Shown here: in pieces, positions 16,000 to 26,555 of the stretch
Position numbering within the stretch: the stretch's first letter is position 1
Layout: each line of letters opens with the position of its first letter
Origin: a bacterium
Lineage (GTDB): Bacteria; Actinomycetota; Acidimicrobiia; Spongiisociales; ZC4RG35
Direction of reading: 5' to 3'
NCBI GenBank assembly: GCA_028824015.1
Contig: JAPPFC010000036.1
Location: forward strand, 1 to 64,000
Length of the DNA stretch: 64,000 bases
Notes under the pieces: model-generated
Databases searched by the model: none
The model's input: the letters and a program-made list of their open reading frames with translations, nothing else
Told to the model about the DNA's origin: nothing
Program-made: the position numbers and the translations under genes

Positions 16000-16051
16000 G
16001 GTTGAGATTGCCGTCCCGGTATGGTTGTGATTGCCGGTAAGGTTTGCTATT
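15993..16051. repeat. Three direct repeats upstream of korA
   Basis: Three 18-bp units: CCGGTAAGGTTGAGATTG (15993), CCGGTATGGTTGTGATTG (16016) and the partly diverged CCGGTAAGGTTTGCTATT (16034). The first two differ at two positions. The first overlaps the amidase stop region; the others are in the gap before korA, about 70-100 bp upstream of its start. They may be binding sites for a regulator of korAB. Confidence 0.6.
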
Positions 16052-16118
16052 AGAGGTTTGAAAAGTCGCGGCCCAAACTATCATTGGCTGCCTGACATCG
16101 AGGTTCTGAATTTCTGAC

Positions 16119-18004
16119 GTGACATCACCAACGGCCCACGCCGAGGCGGGCGTTTCCGACCCGTCACCCAACGGGAATATCACCCCACTAAGACAAGTAA
16201 CCGTCCGATTCGCCGGCGACTCCGGGGACGGGATGCAGTTGGCGGGCAACCGTTTTGCCGACACCTCGGCTGCTTTTGGGAACGACCTGTTCACCCTGCC
16301 CAGCTTCCCGGCCGAAATCCGGGCGCCGGCTGGCACCCTTCCCGGAGTCTCTTCCTTCCAGATCCAGATCGCCGACTGGGACATCTCCACTTCCGGTGAT
16401 CGGCCCGACTGCCTGGTGGCGATGAACCCCGCCGCTCTCAAAACAGACCTCGCCGATCTTCGCCAGGGAGGGACCCTGATAGTCAACAGCGAGGCTTTCG
16501 ACGAGCGGGGCCTCGCCAAGGCCGGATACGAGGACAGTCCCCTGATGGACGGCAGCCTCAATCAATACGACCTGATAGAAATCCCCATGAACACCATCAC
16601 CAAGGAGGCGGTGGCGGACAAGGTCAGCGGGCGATCGGTTCTCCGCTCCCGCAACTTCGTGGCGCTCGGGTTCCTGGCGTGGCTGTTCCAGCGGCCCCTC
16701 GAACCGATCATCACCTGGACCGAGAACAAGTTCGCCAAACTCCCGATGGTCGTCGCCGCCAACCTGGCCGCCCTGAGAGCGGGGTACAACTTCGGAATCA
16801 CAACCGAGACCTCGCGGAGCATCTTCCAGGTCAAGCCGGCCAGCCTTCCCGCCGGCGTCTACACCAGCATCACCGGCAACACCGCGCTGGCGTGGGGGTT
16901 GATCGCGGCCTCCTACTGCGCCAAGCTGCCCCTCTACTACGGGTCGTACCCGATCACCCCGGCCTCCGACATCCTCCATGAACTGGCGCGCCACAAGCGG
17001 CTGGGGGTGCGCACTTTCCAGGCCGAGGACGAGATCGCCGCGATCGGCGCGGTGATCGGCGCCTCCTTCGGGGGAAGCCTGGCGGTCACGGGCTCTTCGG
17101 GGCCGGGCGTCTCCCTGAAGAGCGAAGCGATCAGCCTGGCGTTGACCGCCGAGTTGCCCCTGGTGGTCGTCAATGTGCAGAGGGCCGGCCCGTCGACGGG
17201 AATGCCGACCAAGCCCGAACAGACCGACCTGCTGTTCTCCCTGTTCGGCAGGCATGGAGAATCGCCCCTCCCGGTTCTGGCCTGCGCCACTCCCTCGGAT
17301 GTGGTGGAGACCACCATCGAGGCGGCCCGGATCGCACTCAAGTACATGACCCCGGTGATCCTCCTCTCCGACAACCACATCGCCAACGGCTCCGAGCCCT
17401 GGAGGATCCCGGCGGCGGCGGACCTGCCGGACATAAGCGTTCCGTTCGCGTCGTCCCCCAACGGTGCAGGAGGGCGCTTTTTGCCCTACCTGCGGGACTT
17501 CAACACCTTCTCCCGACCCTGGGCCATCCCCGGCACCAAGGGCCTGGAACACCGGATCGGCGGTCTGGAGAAGGAGAACATCAGCGGCGACATCTCCTAC
17601 AACCCCGACAATCACCAGTTGATGACCGACTCCCGGGCCTGGAAAGTCGCGAACATCGCCAACGACATCCCGCCGGTGGAGGTACATGGAGAGTTGGACG
17701 CCAACCTCCTGGTACTGGGCTGGGGCTCCAGCAAGGGCACGATGGGCGCCGCCTGTCGCAACCTGAACCGGGAGGGTTACAAGGTCGCCTACGCCCATCT
17801 TCGATACCTGAATCCCCTCCCCGCCAACCTGGGGGACGTGCTGCACTCCTACGAGAAGGTGTTGATCCCGGAACTCAACACCGGCCAGTTGCGCTATGTG
17901 ATCCGGGCCAACTTCCTGAAGGACGCCTACGGTCTCAACAAGGTGACCGGTACTCCCTTCTACATCGGGGAGATAAGGGACAGGATCCTGGAGGTACTCG
18001 AGTC

Positions 18005-18008
<4 letters not shown>
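16119..18008 (+). CDS. korA: 2-oxoacid:ferredoxin oxidoreductase, alpha (fused gamma-alpha) subunit
   Basis: KorA with KorB oxidatively decarboxylates 2-oxoglutarate (or a related 2-oxoacid) to the acyl-CoA, passing electrons to ferredoxin, and can run reductively. The 629-aa protein has the N-terminal gamma domain ('TVRFAGDSGDGMQLAGNRFA', 'AEIRAPAGTLPGVSSFQIQI') fused to the pyrimidine-binding alpha domain ('GNTALAWGLIAASYCAKLPLYYGSYPITPASDILHEL', 'GPGVSLKSEAISLA', 'RAGPSTGMPTKPEQTDL'). GTG start. It overlaps korB by 4 bp (GTGA). It may supply the oxoglutarate step of the TCA cycle alongside the citrate synthase found in this window. Confidence 0.92.
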
Positions 18009-19012
<1,004 letters not shown>

Positions 19013-19040
19013 AAGGGACCGGCGCGGCAGACAGGGGCGC

Positions 19041-19400
19041 ATGACCATGGTGAACGTGCTCGGCGGTGAGCTGGAGCCCTGCTCCTTGCAGCCTCTCACC
19101 GGGTACTACCGGACCGGCTCCTGTGAGACCCGGGGCGATGACATAGGCGTGCATGCGGTGTGTGCCGAGATGACCGAGGAGTTCCTCGAGTTCAGCAAGT
19201 CCCGGGGCAACGATCTCAGCACCCCGATGCCTCTCTACGGGTTCGAAGGGCTGGCGCCCGGTGACTGCTGGTGCCTGTGCGCCTCCCGTTGGCAGGAGGC
19301 CTTCGAAGCCGGGATGGCCCCACGGGTGCGGCTGGAGTCAACCTCGGTGGCCGCCCTGGAGTGGATCAACCTGGACGACCTGAAGAAGCACGCCCTCTAG
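19041..19400 (+). CDS. DUF2237 family protein
   Basis: The 218-aa track ORF starts inside korB. The real gene probably begins at the ATG at 19041 (AGGGGC upstream), giving 119 aa. The whole product matches DUF2237: 'NVLGGELEPCSLQPLTGYYRTGSCETRGDDIGVHAVCAEMTEEFLEFSKSRGNDLSTPMP...GLAPGDCWCLCASRWQEAFEAG'. Four or more conserved Cys suggest metal or redox function, but the family has no established activity that I know. It lies 28 bp after korB on the same strand. Confidence 0.87.
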   Translation: MTMVNVLGGELEPCSLQPLTGYYRTGSCETRGDDIGVHAVCAEMTEEFLEFSKSRGNDLSTPMPLYGFEGLAPGDCWCLCASRWQEAFEAGMAPRVRLESTSVAALEWINLDDLKKHAL

Positions 19401-19407
19401 GGAGACG

Positions 19408-20160
19408 CTATTTGCTGGAGGCGGCTGCCGCGGCGGCCACCGCCGCACTGATTATGGGATCGGCCAAACGGGAAAAGGGAAGGGACTGAACCCAGACCCG
19501 TCCGACGCCGCTGATCGTGGCCAGGAAGATTCCCTCGCCTCCGAAAGCCATCGTCTTGAGCCCCCCGGCCCGCTCGATGGAGTACTCCATTCCCTCCTCG
19601 AAGCCGACCAGGCATCCCGTGTCGAGACGGATGGTCTCTCCCGCCAGATGGCGCTCCACGACCATCCCGCCGGCGTTCACGAACGCGATCCCGTCGCCCT
19701 CCAGTTTCTGGAGGATGAAACCCTCGCCGCCGAACATGCCGCTTCCGAAGCGGCGATTGAAATGCATGGAGACCTTGGTGCCCAGGGCCGCGCACAGGAA
19801 GGCGTCTCGCTGGCAGATCACCGGCCGCCCTATCTCGGCCAAGTCAAGGGGCACGATCTTGCCCGGCACCGAAGCGCCGAAGGCCACCTTGGCCCGTCCG
19901 CCGCCCGAGTTGGTGAAGTGAGTCATGAACAGTGACTCGCCGCTCAGGACCCTTCCGGCCGCGCTCCTTGCCTTCCGGAAGAAGCCGCCTCCTCCCTCGG
20001 GTTCGGACCCGTCCCCCATCTTGGCTTCGAACGTGACGCCTTCGTCCATGAAGATCATGGTTCCGGCCTCCGCAACCGCCGTCTCCTCCGGATCCAGGTA
20101 CACCTCAACGAACTGCAGATCGTCTCCCCGGATCTCGTAGTCGATGTCGTGGCTTCGCAT
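19408..20160 (-). CDS. AIM24/TIGR00266-family protein
   Basis: The ATG at 20160 has a good site (AAGGAGCGCC); the 650-aa track ORF only continues upstream through the antisense of moaA. The 250-aa product is a glycine-rich beta-repeat protein ('[22 protein letters not shown]', '[15 protein letters not shown]', '[28 protein letters not shown]', '[19 protein letters not shown]') ending in an Ala-rich tail. This is the TIGR00266/AIM24 fold, with no defined biochemical role. It converges with the DUF2237 gene (7 bp apart). Confidence 0.87.
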   Translation of the reverse strand: MRSHDIDYEIRGDDLQFVEVYLDPEETAVAEAGTMIFMDEGVTFEAKMGDGSEPEGGGGFFRKARSAAGRVLSGESLFMTHFTNSGGGRAKVAFGASVPGKIVPLDLAEIGRPVICQRDAFLCAALGTKVSMHFNRRFGSGMFGGEGFILQKLEGDGIAFVNAGGMVVERHLAGETIRLDTGCLVGFEEGMEYSIERAGGLKTMAFGGEGIFLATISGVGRVWVQSLPFSRLADPIISAAVAAAAAASSK

Positions 20161-20268
20161 GGCGCTCCTTACCGATAGCTTGGTCGTTAAGTCTGGCGGA
20201 TCCGGGGGGTTTAGCGGGGGAAATACCGGGAATCGGGGAGGGGCGGTCCTTACTAACGTCATGGCCAA

Positions 20269-21294
20269 GTGAGCAACCTCAAAGTGAAGCCCTTCGACCG
20301 CCTGGGCCGGACCCTGGCGGACCTGCGCATCTCGGTCACCGACCGGTGCAATTTCCGGTGCACGTACTGCATGCCCAAGGAGATCTTCAATCGCGACTAC
20401 AAGTTTCTGGAGCGCTCGGCGCTCCTCAGCTTCGAAGAGATAACCCGCCTCGCCCGGATCTTCACCGCCCTGGGCGCCAGGAAGATTCGGCTCACCGGCG
20501 GGGAGCCTCTCCTGAGGGCCGGGCTGGAGAAGCTGGTGGGCATGCTGGCCGAGGTGCCGGGCGTCTCCGATCTCACTCTCACCACCAACGGCGTGTTGCT
20601 TCCCCGAAAAGCTCGGGCGCTGGCCGACGCCGGACTCGACCGGGTGACGGTGAGCCTCGACTCTCTCTCCGACGAGGTCTTCTCGGCCATGAACGACGTG
20701 GGAGCCAAGGTGTCGGACGTGCTGGCCGGGATCGAGGCGGCAGCCGACGCGGGACTCACCCCCATCAAGGTCAACATGGTGGTCCAGCGGGGGCTCAACG
20801 ATCATTCCATCCTGGAGATGGCGGAGCACTTCCGGGGGACCGGCCACATCCTCCGCTTCATCGAATACATGGACGTCGGGGTCACCAACGGCTGGAGGCT
20901 GGATGATGTGACCCCGGCGCATGAGATCATCAGCACCGTGAACGCCGTCTTTCCCATCGAGCCCCTCGAACCCAACTACCGGGGCGAGGTGGCTAAACGC
21001 TGGCGATACACCGACGGTCAGGGAGAGTTGGGCGTGATCGCATCGGTGACCCAGCCCTTCTGTGGCGACTGCACCCGAGCCAGGCTCTCGGCCGACGGAA
21101 AGCTCTACACCTGCCTGTTCGCGGTGTTCGGAACAGATCTCCGGGAAGCGGTCCGCTCCGGGGCTTCCGACCGGGAGATTCGGCGGCAGGTCTCCTCGGT
21201 CTGGTCGGAGCGGGTGGACCAGTACTCGGAGCTTCGCTCGGGCGAGACCGCTGGCATCGGGCAGAAGGTGGAGATGAGCTACATAGGTGGATGA
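20269..21294 (+). CDS. moaA: GTP 3',8-cyclase (molybdenum cofactor biosynthesis)
   Basis: MoaA is a radical-SAM enzyme that converts GTP to 3',8-cyclo-GTP, the first step of molybdopterin synthesis. The SAM cluster is 'CNFRCTYC'. '[12 protein letters not shown]' and '[13 protein letters not shown]' are typical. The second cluster is in '[21 protein letters not shown]', and the protein ends in the family's Gly-Gly ('YIGG'). 341 aa, GTG start. No other moa gene is nearby, and I see no Moco-riboswitch-like structure in the 108 bp upstream. Confidence 0.94.
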   Translation: MSNLKVKPFDRLGRTLADLRISVTDRCNFRCTYCMPKEIFNRDYKFLERSALLSFEEITRLARIFTALGARKIRLTGGEPLLRAGLEKLVGMLAEVPGVSDLTLTTNGVLLPRKARALADAGLDRVTVSLDSLSDEVFSAMNDVGAKVSDVLAGIEAAADAGLTPIKVNMVVQRGLNDHSILEMAEHFRGTGHILRFIEYMDVGVTNGWRLDDVTPAHEIISTVNAVFPIEPLEPNYRGEVAKRWRYTDGQGELGVIASVTQPFCGDCTRARLSADGKLYTCLFAVFGTDLREAVRSGASDREIRRQVSSVWSERVDQYSELRSGETAGIGQKVEMSYIGG

Positions 21295-21349
21295 AAGTGC
21301 TGTCCGAAACGGATGAAGTCCGCCGCTGACGCGCCAGACTAAGGGGCAT

Positions 21350-21649
21350 ATGGGTTCCAATCAGAACGAAGCGACCGAATACAAGGTGTCCAATGGCTGG
21401 CGGGTGGGCCACGTCCCGCAGGAATCCACCACCCGCTCGGGACTCCTGGTGTCAACCGGCACCAACGGGCAGAACGACGCCCTGTCATTGATCGATGTGG
21501 TGACCGGCCGGCACTTCTGGGCGGTCCCCACCGGCGCCTGGCGTTTTCTGTGGCCGCCTACCGGAAAGCCCGTGGTGGCGGTCCGCCAATCGCAGATCAT
21601 CGCCGAAGAGGAGCCCGAGCAGGCTCTCGACGAGGGACAGTATCTGTAG
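21350..21649 (+). CDS. Hypothetical protein (99 aa)
   Basis: A good ribosome site (AAGGGGCAT) precedes the ATG, and the ORF sits between moaA and hflX on the same strand with no room lost, so it is likely real. The product is soluble and small ('[62 protein letters not shown]...'), with an acidic tail. I recognise no family. Confidence 0.6.
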   Translation: MGSNQNEATEYKVSNGWRVGHVPQESTTRSGLLVSTGTNGQNDALSLIDVVTGRHFWAVPTGAWRFLWPPTGKPVVAVRQSQIIAEEEPEQALDEGQYL

Positions 21650-21673
21650 GTTCCCAACCCTTCGGACGAACAA

Positions 21674-23023
21674 ATGACCTATCAACATCTCGGCAGGGAA
21701 CGCCGCAGGCTCACCGCCACGGTCGAAGACCTCGAGGTACCCCGCCAAAGAGCATTCCTGGTGGGGGTGCGTCTCGGGCGCAACTCGTTTCTGGAGGTGG
21801 AGCAGTCCCTCGAGGAGTTGGCTCTCCTGACCGACACCGCAGGGTCGGAGCCGGTCGACCGGGAGGTGTTCAACCGGTCCGCTCCCGACCCGGGACTGTT
21901 CATCGGCAAGGGCCAGGCGGCGTCGGTGGCCGACATCACCAAGGCAGAGGACATCGACGTGGTGGTGTTCGACAATGCTCTCACCCCCGCGCAACAACGC
22001 AACCTGCAGGCATTGTTCGAATGTGACGTCGTGGACCGCGAGGCGGTGATCCTCGACATCTTCGCCCAGCACGCCACCTCCCGGGAGGGAGCGCTCCAGG
22101 TGGAACTAGCGCTGCTCCGCTACCGGCTGCCCCGTCTCCGAGGCACCGGCGAGGAGCTTTCCCAGCAGGCGGGAGGGATCGGGACCCGGGGACCGGGAGA
22201 GACTCGCCTGGAGAGCGACCGCCGCCGCATCCGTCAGAGAATCACCTCCCTCGAGAAGGACCTCTCCGCCCTCCGGCGGCAAAACCGCACGCGGCGTCAC
22301 TCCCGCGTCCAGGCCGCCATTCCCATCATCGCCCTGGTGGGTTACACCAACGCCGGCAAGTCGACTCTTCTGAACCAGTTGACCGGAGCCGGGGTGCTCA
22401 CCGAAGACCGACTGTTCACCACCCTGGATCCCACCATCCGCCGCCTCCGGCTGCCCGGAGGCCGGGAGATGCTTCTGGCCGACACCGTGGGATTCGTGCG
22501 GAGGCTCCCCCACCGCCTGGTGGAAGCCTTCCAGTCAACTCTGGAGGAGGTTCGCGACGCCGACCTGATACTCCACGTCGTGAACGCCGCCGACTCCGAT
22601 CCGGAAGGCCAGATCACAGCGGTCCGGGAAGTCCTGGCCGAGATCGGGGCGGACTCGGTGCCGACCATCATCGTGGTGAACAAGATCGACGAGGCCTCAC
22701 CCACTGCTGTCAGGCGCCTGGTGGGAGCCGGCGAGACCGCGGTCGGCGTGTCGGCCCTGACCGGCGAGGGAACCGAGCAACTGATGGAGACACTCATCCG
22801 CTGGTTGAACTCGCGTTCCTCGACCATCTCGGTACGGGTGCCCTACGACAGAGGGGATGCCCTGGCGGCCCTCCACCGGACAGGCGAGGTGCTCTCCTCA
22901 AATGGGGGCCCCGACGGAATGGATCTGGTGGTCAGGCTCCCTCCCGACCAGGTGATCCGGTTCTCCGCTTTCATGAGCGAAGAGACCGGCGGCCAGGCGT
23001 CCGACACGACCACTCCCCCTTAA
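21674..23023 (+). CDS. hflX: Ribosome-associated GTPase HflX
   Basis: HflX binds the 50S subunit and splits stalled or hibernating ribosomes. 449 aa. The N-terminal HflX domain ('PGLFIGKGQAASVADI', 'VVVFDNALTPAQQRNL', 'VVDREAVILDIFAQHA') is followed by the Gly-rich linker ('GGIGTRGPGETRLESDRRRI'), a coiled coil and the G domain: G1 'GYTNAGKS', G3 'DTVGFVRRLPH' and G4 'NKID'. In many actinobacteria hflX lies near lexA, dapF and miaAB; here those genes are about 33 kb away. Confidence 0.95.
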   Translation: MTYQHLGRERRRLTATVEDLEVPRQRAFLVGVRLGRNSFLEVEQSLEELALLTDTAGSEPVDREVFNRSAPDPGLFIGKGQAASVADITKAEDIDVVVFDNALTPAQQRNLQALFECDVVDREAVILDIFAQHATSREGALQVELALLRYRLPRLRGTGEELSQQAGGIGTRGPGETRLESDRRRIRQRITSLEKDLSALRRQNRTRRHSRVQAAIPIIALVGYTNAGKSTLLNQLTGAGVLTEDRLFTTLDPTIRRLRLPGGREMLLADTVGFVRRLPHRLVEAFQSTLEEVRDADLILHVVNAADSDPEGQITAVREVLAEIGADSVPTIIVVNKIDEASPTAVRRLVGAGETAVGVSALTGEGTEQLMETLIRWLNSRSSTISVRVPYDRGDALAALHRTGEVLSSNGGPDGMDLVVRLPPDQVIRFSAFMSEETGGQASDTTTPP

Positions 23024-23051
23024 GCCAGAGAAGCCTTAATGCCTTAGCGGG

Positions 23052-24299
23052 TCAAAGTTTAGCGAGCCGACGAAGCACTAACCGATAGTGCTGAACGAAA
23101 TCGTCGGGTTCGGAATCAGCTTCATAGAACACTTTAGAATCAACACCGTCCCGCTCCTGCAATTTGAGATCGGACCTGATCTTATTCAAAGTGTTTCTCT
23201 TCACCGTCGTCCCATCACCGGCCCACGATACCCTCGACACCAGCAACCTAGACTTTGTCCTCTGTCCGAATCGAGACCGATTCTCAATACGCCGAGTGAT
23301 CTCTATGCGATTGCCCCCACCTGACACAGGTGTGCTTTCGCAGTTAAATCTTCTGCTAAGAATGCGCCGCAGCCTGTGCCAAGGAATCGGTCGCTCTCCT
23401 TTCTCCATCCTCCGACTATTACTCCTAACCCATTGAGCGATTTGCATGACTTCCCTATCACTACGTTCGTCATAATGAGACGGAACCAATCTGTGCTGTG
23501 CAACACGTAGGGTGAACTTAAACAACTCGTCCTCGTCACACGTCGCGATTACTGAGTTGAGGTCAAGAAAGACAAGAAGTGCCACGAGTCCCGTGCGTTT
23601 ATTGCCGTTGTGAAAACAATGGTTTTGCACAACAGAGTGAAACAATGCTGCAGCCGCCATCTCAATCGTCGGGTATTTGAAGACGTTTCCAAGAGAGGTC
23701 AGTGGCCTATTGATAGCAGACCCCAAGAGATGCGTGTTTCTGACTCCTGGCGGTTCTATAGGATCTTCGGAGAGGAGGAAGTCCTTTACTAAAGCATGAT
23801 GTATAGCTAGAAGATCATCCTCACTAAGAAACCTATTCGGTTGTCGAGTCCCTACGATGTCCCAGTGAAATGGCGGAATTGGATCCAGCTTTGGCGTTTT
23901 CCTCTGATCGTCGTCGTTCAGTTTAGGGGGAACGGCCCCTTTTACTCCATAATGCTTGCGGATCTTCTTCAAGGCACCTTTAGGCAAGGTCCGAACATTA
24001 TCTCTAATGGATACTCCTATTGCTGCCATCTCCTTTACAAAGACTTCTCTACCTAGACCAGTTCTCTTCAACCAGTAGTCAATCCGCGTTTGTCTTTTCG
24101 CATTTTCGATCTCTAAAGCGCCCTCTGCCGATCTCATCTGACGTGCAGGTATCCTGTCCCCTGGGTTGTTGATGTGATCAAGTCCAGCATCCCAGAGTCT
24201 GACCAAGGCTTCATCCAGATCTAAACCGGCACTCGATGCAAGTTCCTTGACCGTTCGTGTCTTGCCTATGGCGACGACTCTCCTATTCTTGTCAGGCAA
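23052..24299 (-). CDS. Multidomain Doc/Fic-type protein (IF2N-like x2, Doc, HicA-like tail)
   Basis: 415 aa with a TTG start. Residues 227-235 are 'HCFHNGNKR', the Doc version of the Fic active site (HxFx[DN]GNKR), preceded by the usual helices and 'ALFHSVVQN'. Doc enzymes modify targets by nucleotidyl or phosphoryl transfer. Residues 16-66 and 78-117 look like two IF2-N-type small helical modules ('VKELASSAGLDLDEALVRLWDAGLDH', 'GREVFVKEMAAIGVSI'). Residues 305-395 recall HicA ('VKRNTLNKIRSDLKL'), but the catalytic His position reads GGN. The gene is visibly A+T-richer than its neighbours, implying transfer. No separate antitoxin ORF is adjacent. Confidence 0.75.
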   Translation of the reverse strand: MPDKNRRVVAIGKTRTVKELASSAGLDLDEALVRLWDAGLDHINNPGDRIPARQMRSAEGALEIENAKRQTRIDYWLKRTGLGREVFVKEMAAIGVSIRDNVRTLPKGALKKIRKHYGVKGAVPPKLNDDDQRKTPKLDPIPPFHWDIVGTRQPNRFLSEDDLLAIHHALVKDFLLSEDPIEPPGVRNTHLLGSAINRPLTSLGNVFKYPTIEMAAAALFHSVVQNHCFHNGNKRTGLVALLVFLDLNSVIATCDEDELFKFTLRVAQHRLVPSHYDERSDREVMQIAQWVRSNSRRMEKGERPIPWHRLRRILSRRFNCESTPVSGGGNRIEITRRIENRSRFGQRTKSRLLVSRVSWAGDGTTVKRNTLNKIRSDLKLQERDGVDSKVFYEADSEPDDFVQHYRLVLRRLAKL

Positions 24300-24413
24300 C
24301 CCGTGGTTTTGCCTCCCATGGAAGCTCTTCTACTTTTGGTTTTGCCATCTGTTCTCTCTACTTTATTCACTGGAGAGGGAGGTGTTGCCCGTTCCACACC
24401 GGGACCGGTGTTC

Positions 24414-25190
24414 TCAGGCGGGATCTCCCATTAGAACGTCCGGGTCCACCGCGGCCAGCGCGGCGCCGACGATGCCGGCATGGTTCCCGAGGTGAGCGGG
24501 AACCACATCCACCGGTACGTCCAAGCGGTGGCCGAAGCGGGACCACTTGTTCACCCCTCCTCCCCCGAGAACAATCAGGTCCGGAGCGAAGAGCGCGTTG
24601 ACGTGGCGTAGGTAGCGGTTCAAACGTTTGGCCCACTTCTTCCAACTCAGGTCCCGCTGTTTGAAGACGCGGTAGGCCACCCGGTCCTCGATGGGGTGAT
24701 GGCCGCCCAGTTCCAGCATGCCCAGTTCGAAGTTGGGGACCAACCGGCCGTCCCGGAACATCCCGCTCCCGATCCCGGTGCCAAGGGTGATCATCAAGAT
24801 CGTGCCGCTCCGATTCTTGGCCGACCCGAAGGCGATCTCGGCCGCCCCGGCAGCATCGGCGTCGTTGAGGACGGTGACCGGGCTCCCCAACGCCTCGGAA
24901 AGAATGGCGACCACATCGGCGCCCAGCCAGGCCTTGTCCAGGTGGGTGGCGGCGCTCACGACGCCCGATCTGATCACCCCCGGGAACCCGCACCCCACCG
25001 GCAGGGTTTCATCCCCGCACTCCCGCCGGAAGTGGTCGGCTATCTCCGCCACCACCGCGCCCACAGCCTCGGTGGACCCCGAACGGGGAGTGGCTATGCG
25101 TAGACGCTTGGACAGGAGCGCTCCGGTGGCGGTGTCCACCAGATTGCCTTTCACTCCCGATCCTCCGATGTCGATTCCCAGAGCGGTCAC
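24414..25190 (-). CDS. ppgK: Polyphosphate glucokinase
   Basis: A ROK-fold kinase that phosphorylates glucose, using polyphosphate or ATP in actinobacteria. 258 aa, GTG start overlapping the rarA stop (GTGA). The phosphate loop is 'GIDIGGSGVKG'. 'LNDADAAGAAEIAFG' contains the catalytic Asp, and 'ITLGTGIGSGMFRDGRLVPNFELGMLELGGH' is the PPGK signature. A short inverted repeat (ACACCGG/CCGGTGT, 24396-24411) lies just after the stop and may aid termination, although no T-run follows. Donor preference cannot be read from sequence. Confidence 0.9.
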   Translation of the reverse strand: MTALGIDIGGSGVKGNLVDTATGALLSKRLRIATPRSGSTEAVGAVVAEIADHFRRECGDETLPVGCGFPGVIRSGVVSAATHLDKAWLGADVVAILSEALGSPVTVLNDADAAGAAEIAFGSAKNRSGTILMITLGTGIGSGMFRDGRLVPNFELGMLELGGHHPIEDRVAYRVFKQRDLSWKKWAKRLNRYLRHVNALFAPDLIVLGGGGVNKWSRFGHRLDVPVDVVPAHLGNHAGIVGAALAAVDPDVLMGDPA

Positions 25191-26551
25191 GCCTGTTCCT
25201 CCTGGCGTCCGTCTCGTCCCAACACATGATCGATCTCGAGCAGGCGTCGCCGGACTTCGGCCTCGAAACCGCTCTGCGTGGGACGGAAGAACACTTGTGG
25301 ATTCATCTCCGGCGGGAAGTATGCCTGGGAAACGATGTGGTGTGGGTGGTCATGGGGGTATACGTAGCCTTCCCCGTGTCCGATAACGTCTGCTCCACGA
25401 TAGCCACCGCTGCGAAGATGGAGGGGGACGGAGGGACTGGGCCCCTCCCGGACCGCGGACCGCGCCCGGGCCATGGCCGACATGACCGAGTTGGACTTGG
25501 GCGCCTGAGCCAGGAACAGGGTGGCGTGGGCCAGGTTATAGGCGGCCTCGGGCATTCCCACGTAGGAGAGGGCCTGGGCGGCGGCAGTCGCCACCGGAAG
25601 CGCCCAGCGATCAGCCATACCGACATCCTCCGATGCGAGAATTACCAGCCGCCGGGCGATGAACTCAGGATCCTCGCCACCCTCGAGCATGAGAAACAGC
25701 CAGTACAGAGCGGCATCGGGATCGGAGCCGCGCACGCTCTTGATGAAAGCGGAGATCACATCGTAGTGGCGGTCCCCCGCCTTGTCGTACCGTACTATCC
25801 GCCGACCCAGCGCTTCGGAGACGTCATCGGTCTCGATGACGCCCGACCCCCTCCCCTTGGCCAGACGCGCCGAGACCTCCAGGGCGTTCAGCAGTCCCCG
25901 CGCGTCTCCTCCCGACCTGGTCACCAGCGCATCCCGGGCGTCCCCGGCGATCTGCAGGTTGTCCTCCCCCAGTCCCCGGCGCGCCTCCGACAGAGCCCGA
26001 CCCACCAGCACTTCCAGGGCCTCGTCGGGGATCTTGTGAGTACGGAACAGCACCATCCGGCTCATCAGCGGACTGTTGATCTCGAAGAAGGGATTCTCCG
26101 TGGTCGCCCCGATCAGGATCAGGGTCCCGCTCTCCACCCCCGGCAACAGAGCATCCTGCTGGCTCTTGGAGAAGCGATGTATCTCATCGAGGAACAACAC
26201 CGTGCGCCGACCGTCGCCCTCCAGCCTGCGACGGGCGGACGCCAGGATCTCCCTCACCTGCTTGACGCCGGCGGAAGTGGCGCTGAGGGTCTCGAAAGCT
26301 GCCGAACAGTGCAGGGCGACCAATCGGGCCAGGGTGGTCTTGCCGCTTCCCGGGGGGCCCCACAACACCATCGAGACGGGTCGGCCGGACTCCACCAGGA
26401 CCCGGAAGGCGGATCCGGGGCCCAGGAGACCGGGCAGGCCCACCACCTCGTCCAGACTCCTGGGACGCATGCGTTCGGCCAGGGGCGCCACCTCCGCCAG
26501 GACCTCCGATCGCCGGGCGGCGAACAGGTCATCGGCGCCGTAGCTGGCCAT
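25187..26551 (-). CDS. rarA: Replication-associated recombination protein A (AAA+ ATPase)
   Basis: RarA/MgsA/WRNIP1 acts at stalled forks and interacts with SSB. 454 aa. Walker A 'GPPGSGKTT', Walker B 'LFLDEIHRF', sensor 1 'IGATTENPFFEINSPLMSR' and the RarA C-terminal tetramerisation region ('GSDPDAALYWLFLMLEGGEDPEFIARRLVILASEDVGMAD', 'YVYPHDHPHHIVSQAYFP'). It lies downstream of aspS with a 4-bp gap and overlaps ppgK, so all are likely in one leftward transcript. Confidence 0.95.
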   Translation of the reverse strand: MASYGADDLFAARRSEVLAEVAPLAERMRPRSLDEVVGLPGLLGPGSAFRVLVESGRPVSMVLWGPPGSGKTTLARLVALHCSAAFETLSATSAGVKQVREILASARRRLEGDGRRTVLFLDEIHRFSKSQQDALLPGVESGTLILIGATTENPFFEINSPLMSRMVLFRTHKIPDEALEVLVGRALSEARRGLGEDNLQIAGDARDALVTRSGGDARGLLNALEVSARLAKGRGSGVIETDDVSEALGRRIVRYDKAGDRHYDVISAFIKSVRGSDPDAALYWLFLMLEGGEDPEFIARRLVILASEDVGMADRWALPVATAAAQALSYVGMPEAAYNLAHATLFLAQAPKSNSVMSAMARARSAVREGPSPSVPLHLRSGGYRGADVIGHGEGYVYPHDHPHHIVSQAYFPPEMNPQVFFRPTQSGFEAEVRRRLLEIDHVLGRDGRQEEQA

Positions 26552-26555
26552 CGTC

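Noticed and set aside
16188-17846. 552-aa leftward ORF
   Set aside because: Antisense of korA with Gly/Val/Arg-rich composition and no domain; a G+C-driven shadow.
20161-20268. Molybdenum-cofactor riboswitch before moaA
   Set aside because: The 108-bp gap is short and shows no conserved Moco-riboswitch stems that I can identify.
19408-21360. 650-aa leftward ORF
   Set aside because: Its first 400 residues are antisense to moaA; only the last 250, with their own ribosome site, are a real AIM24-like gene.
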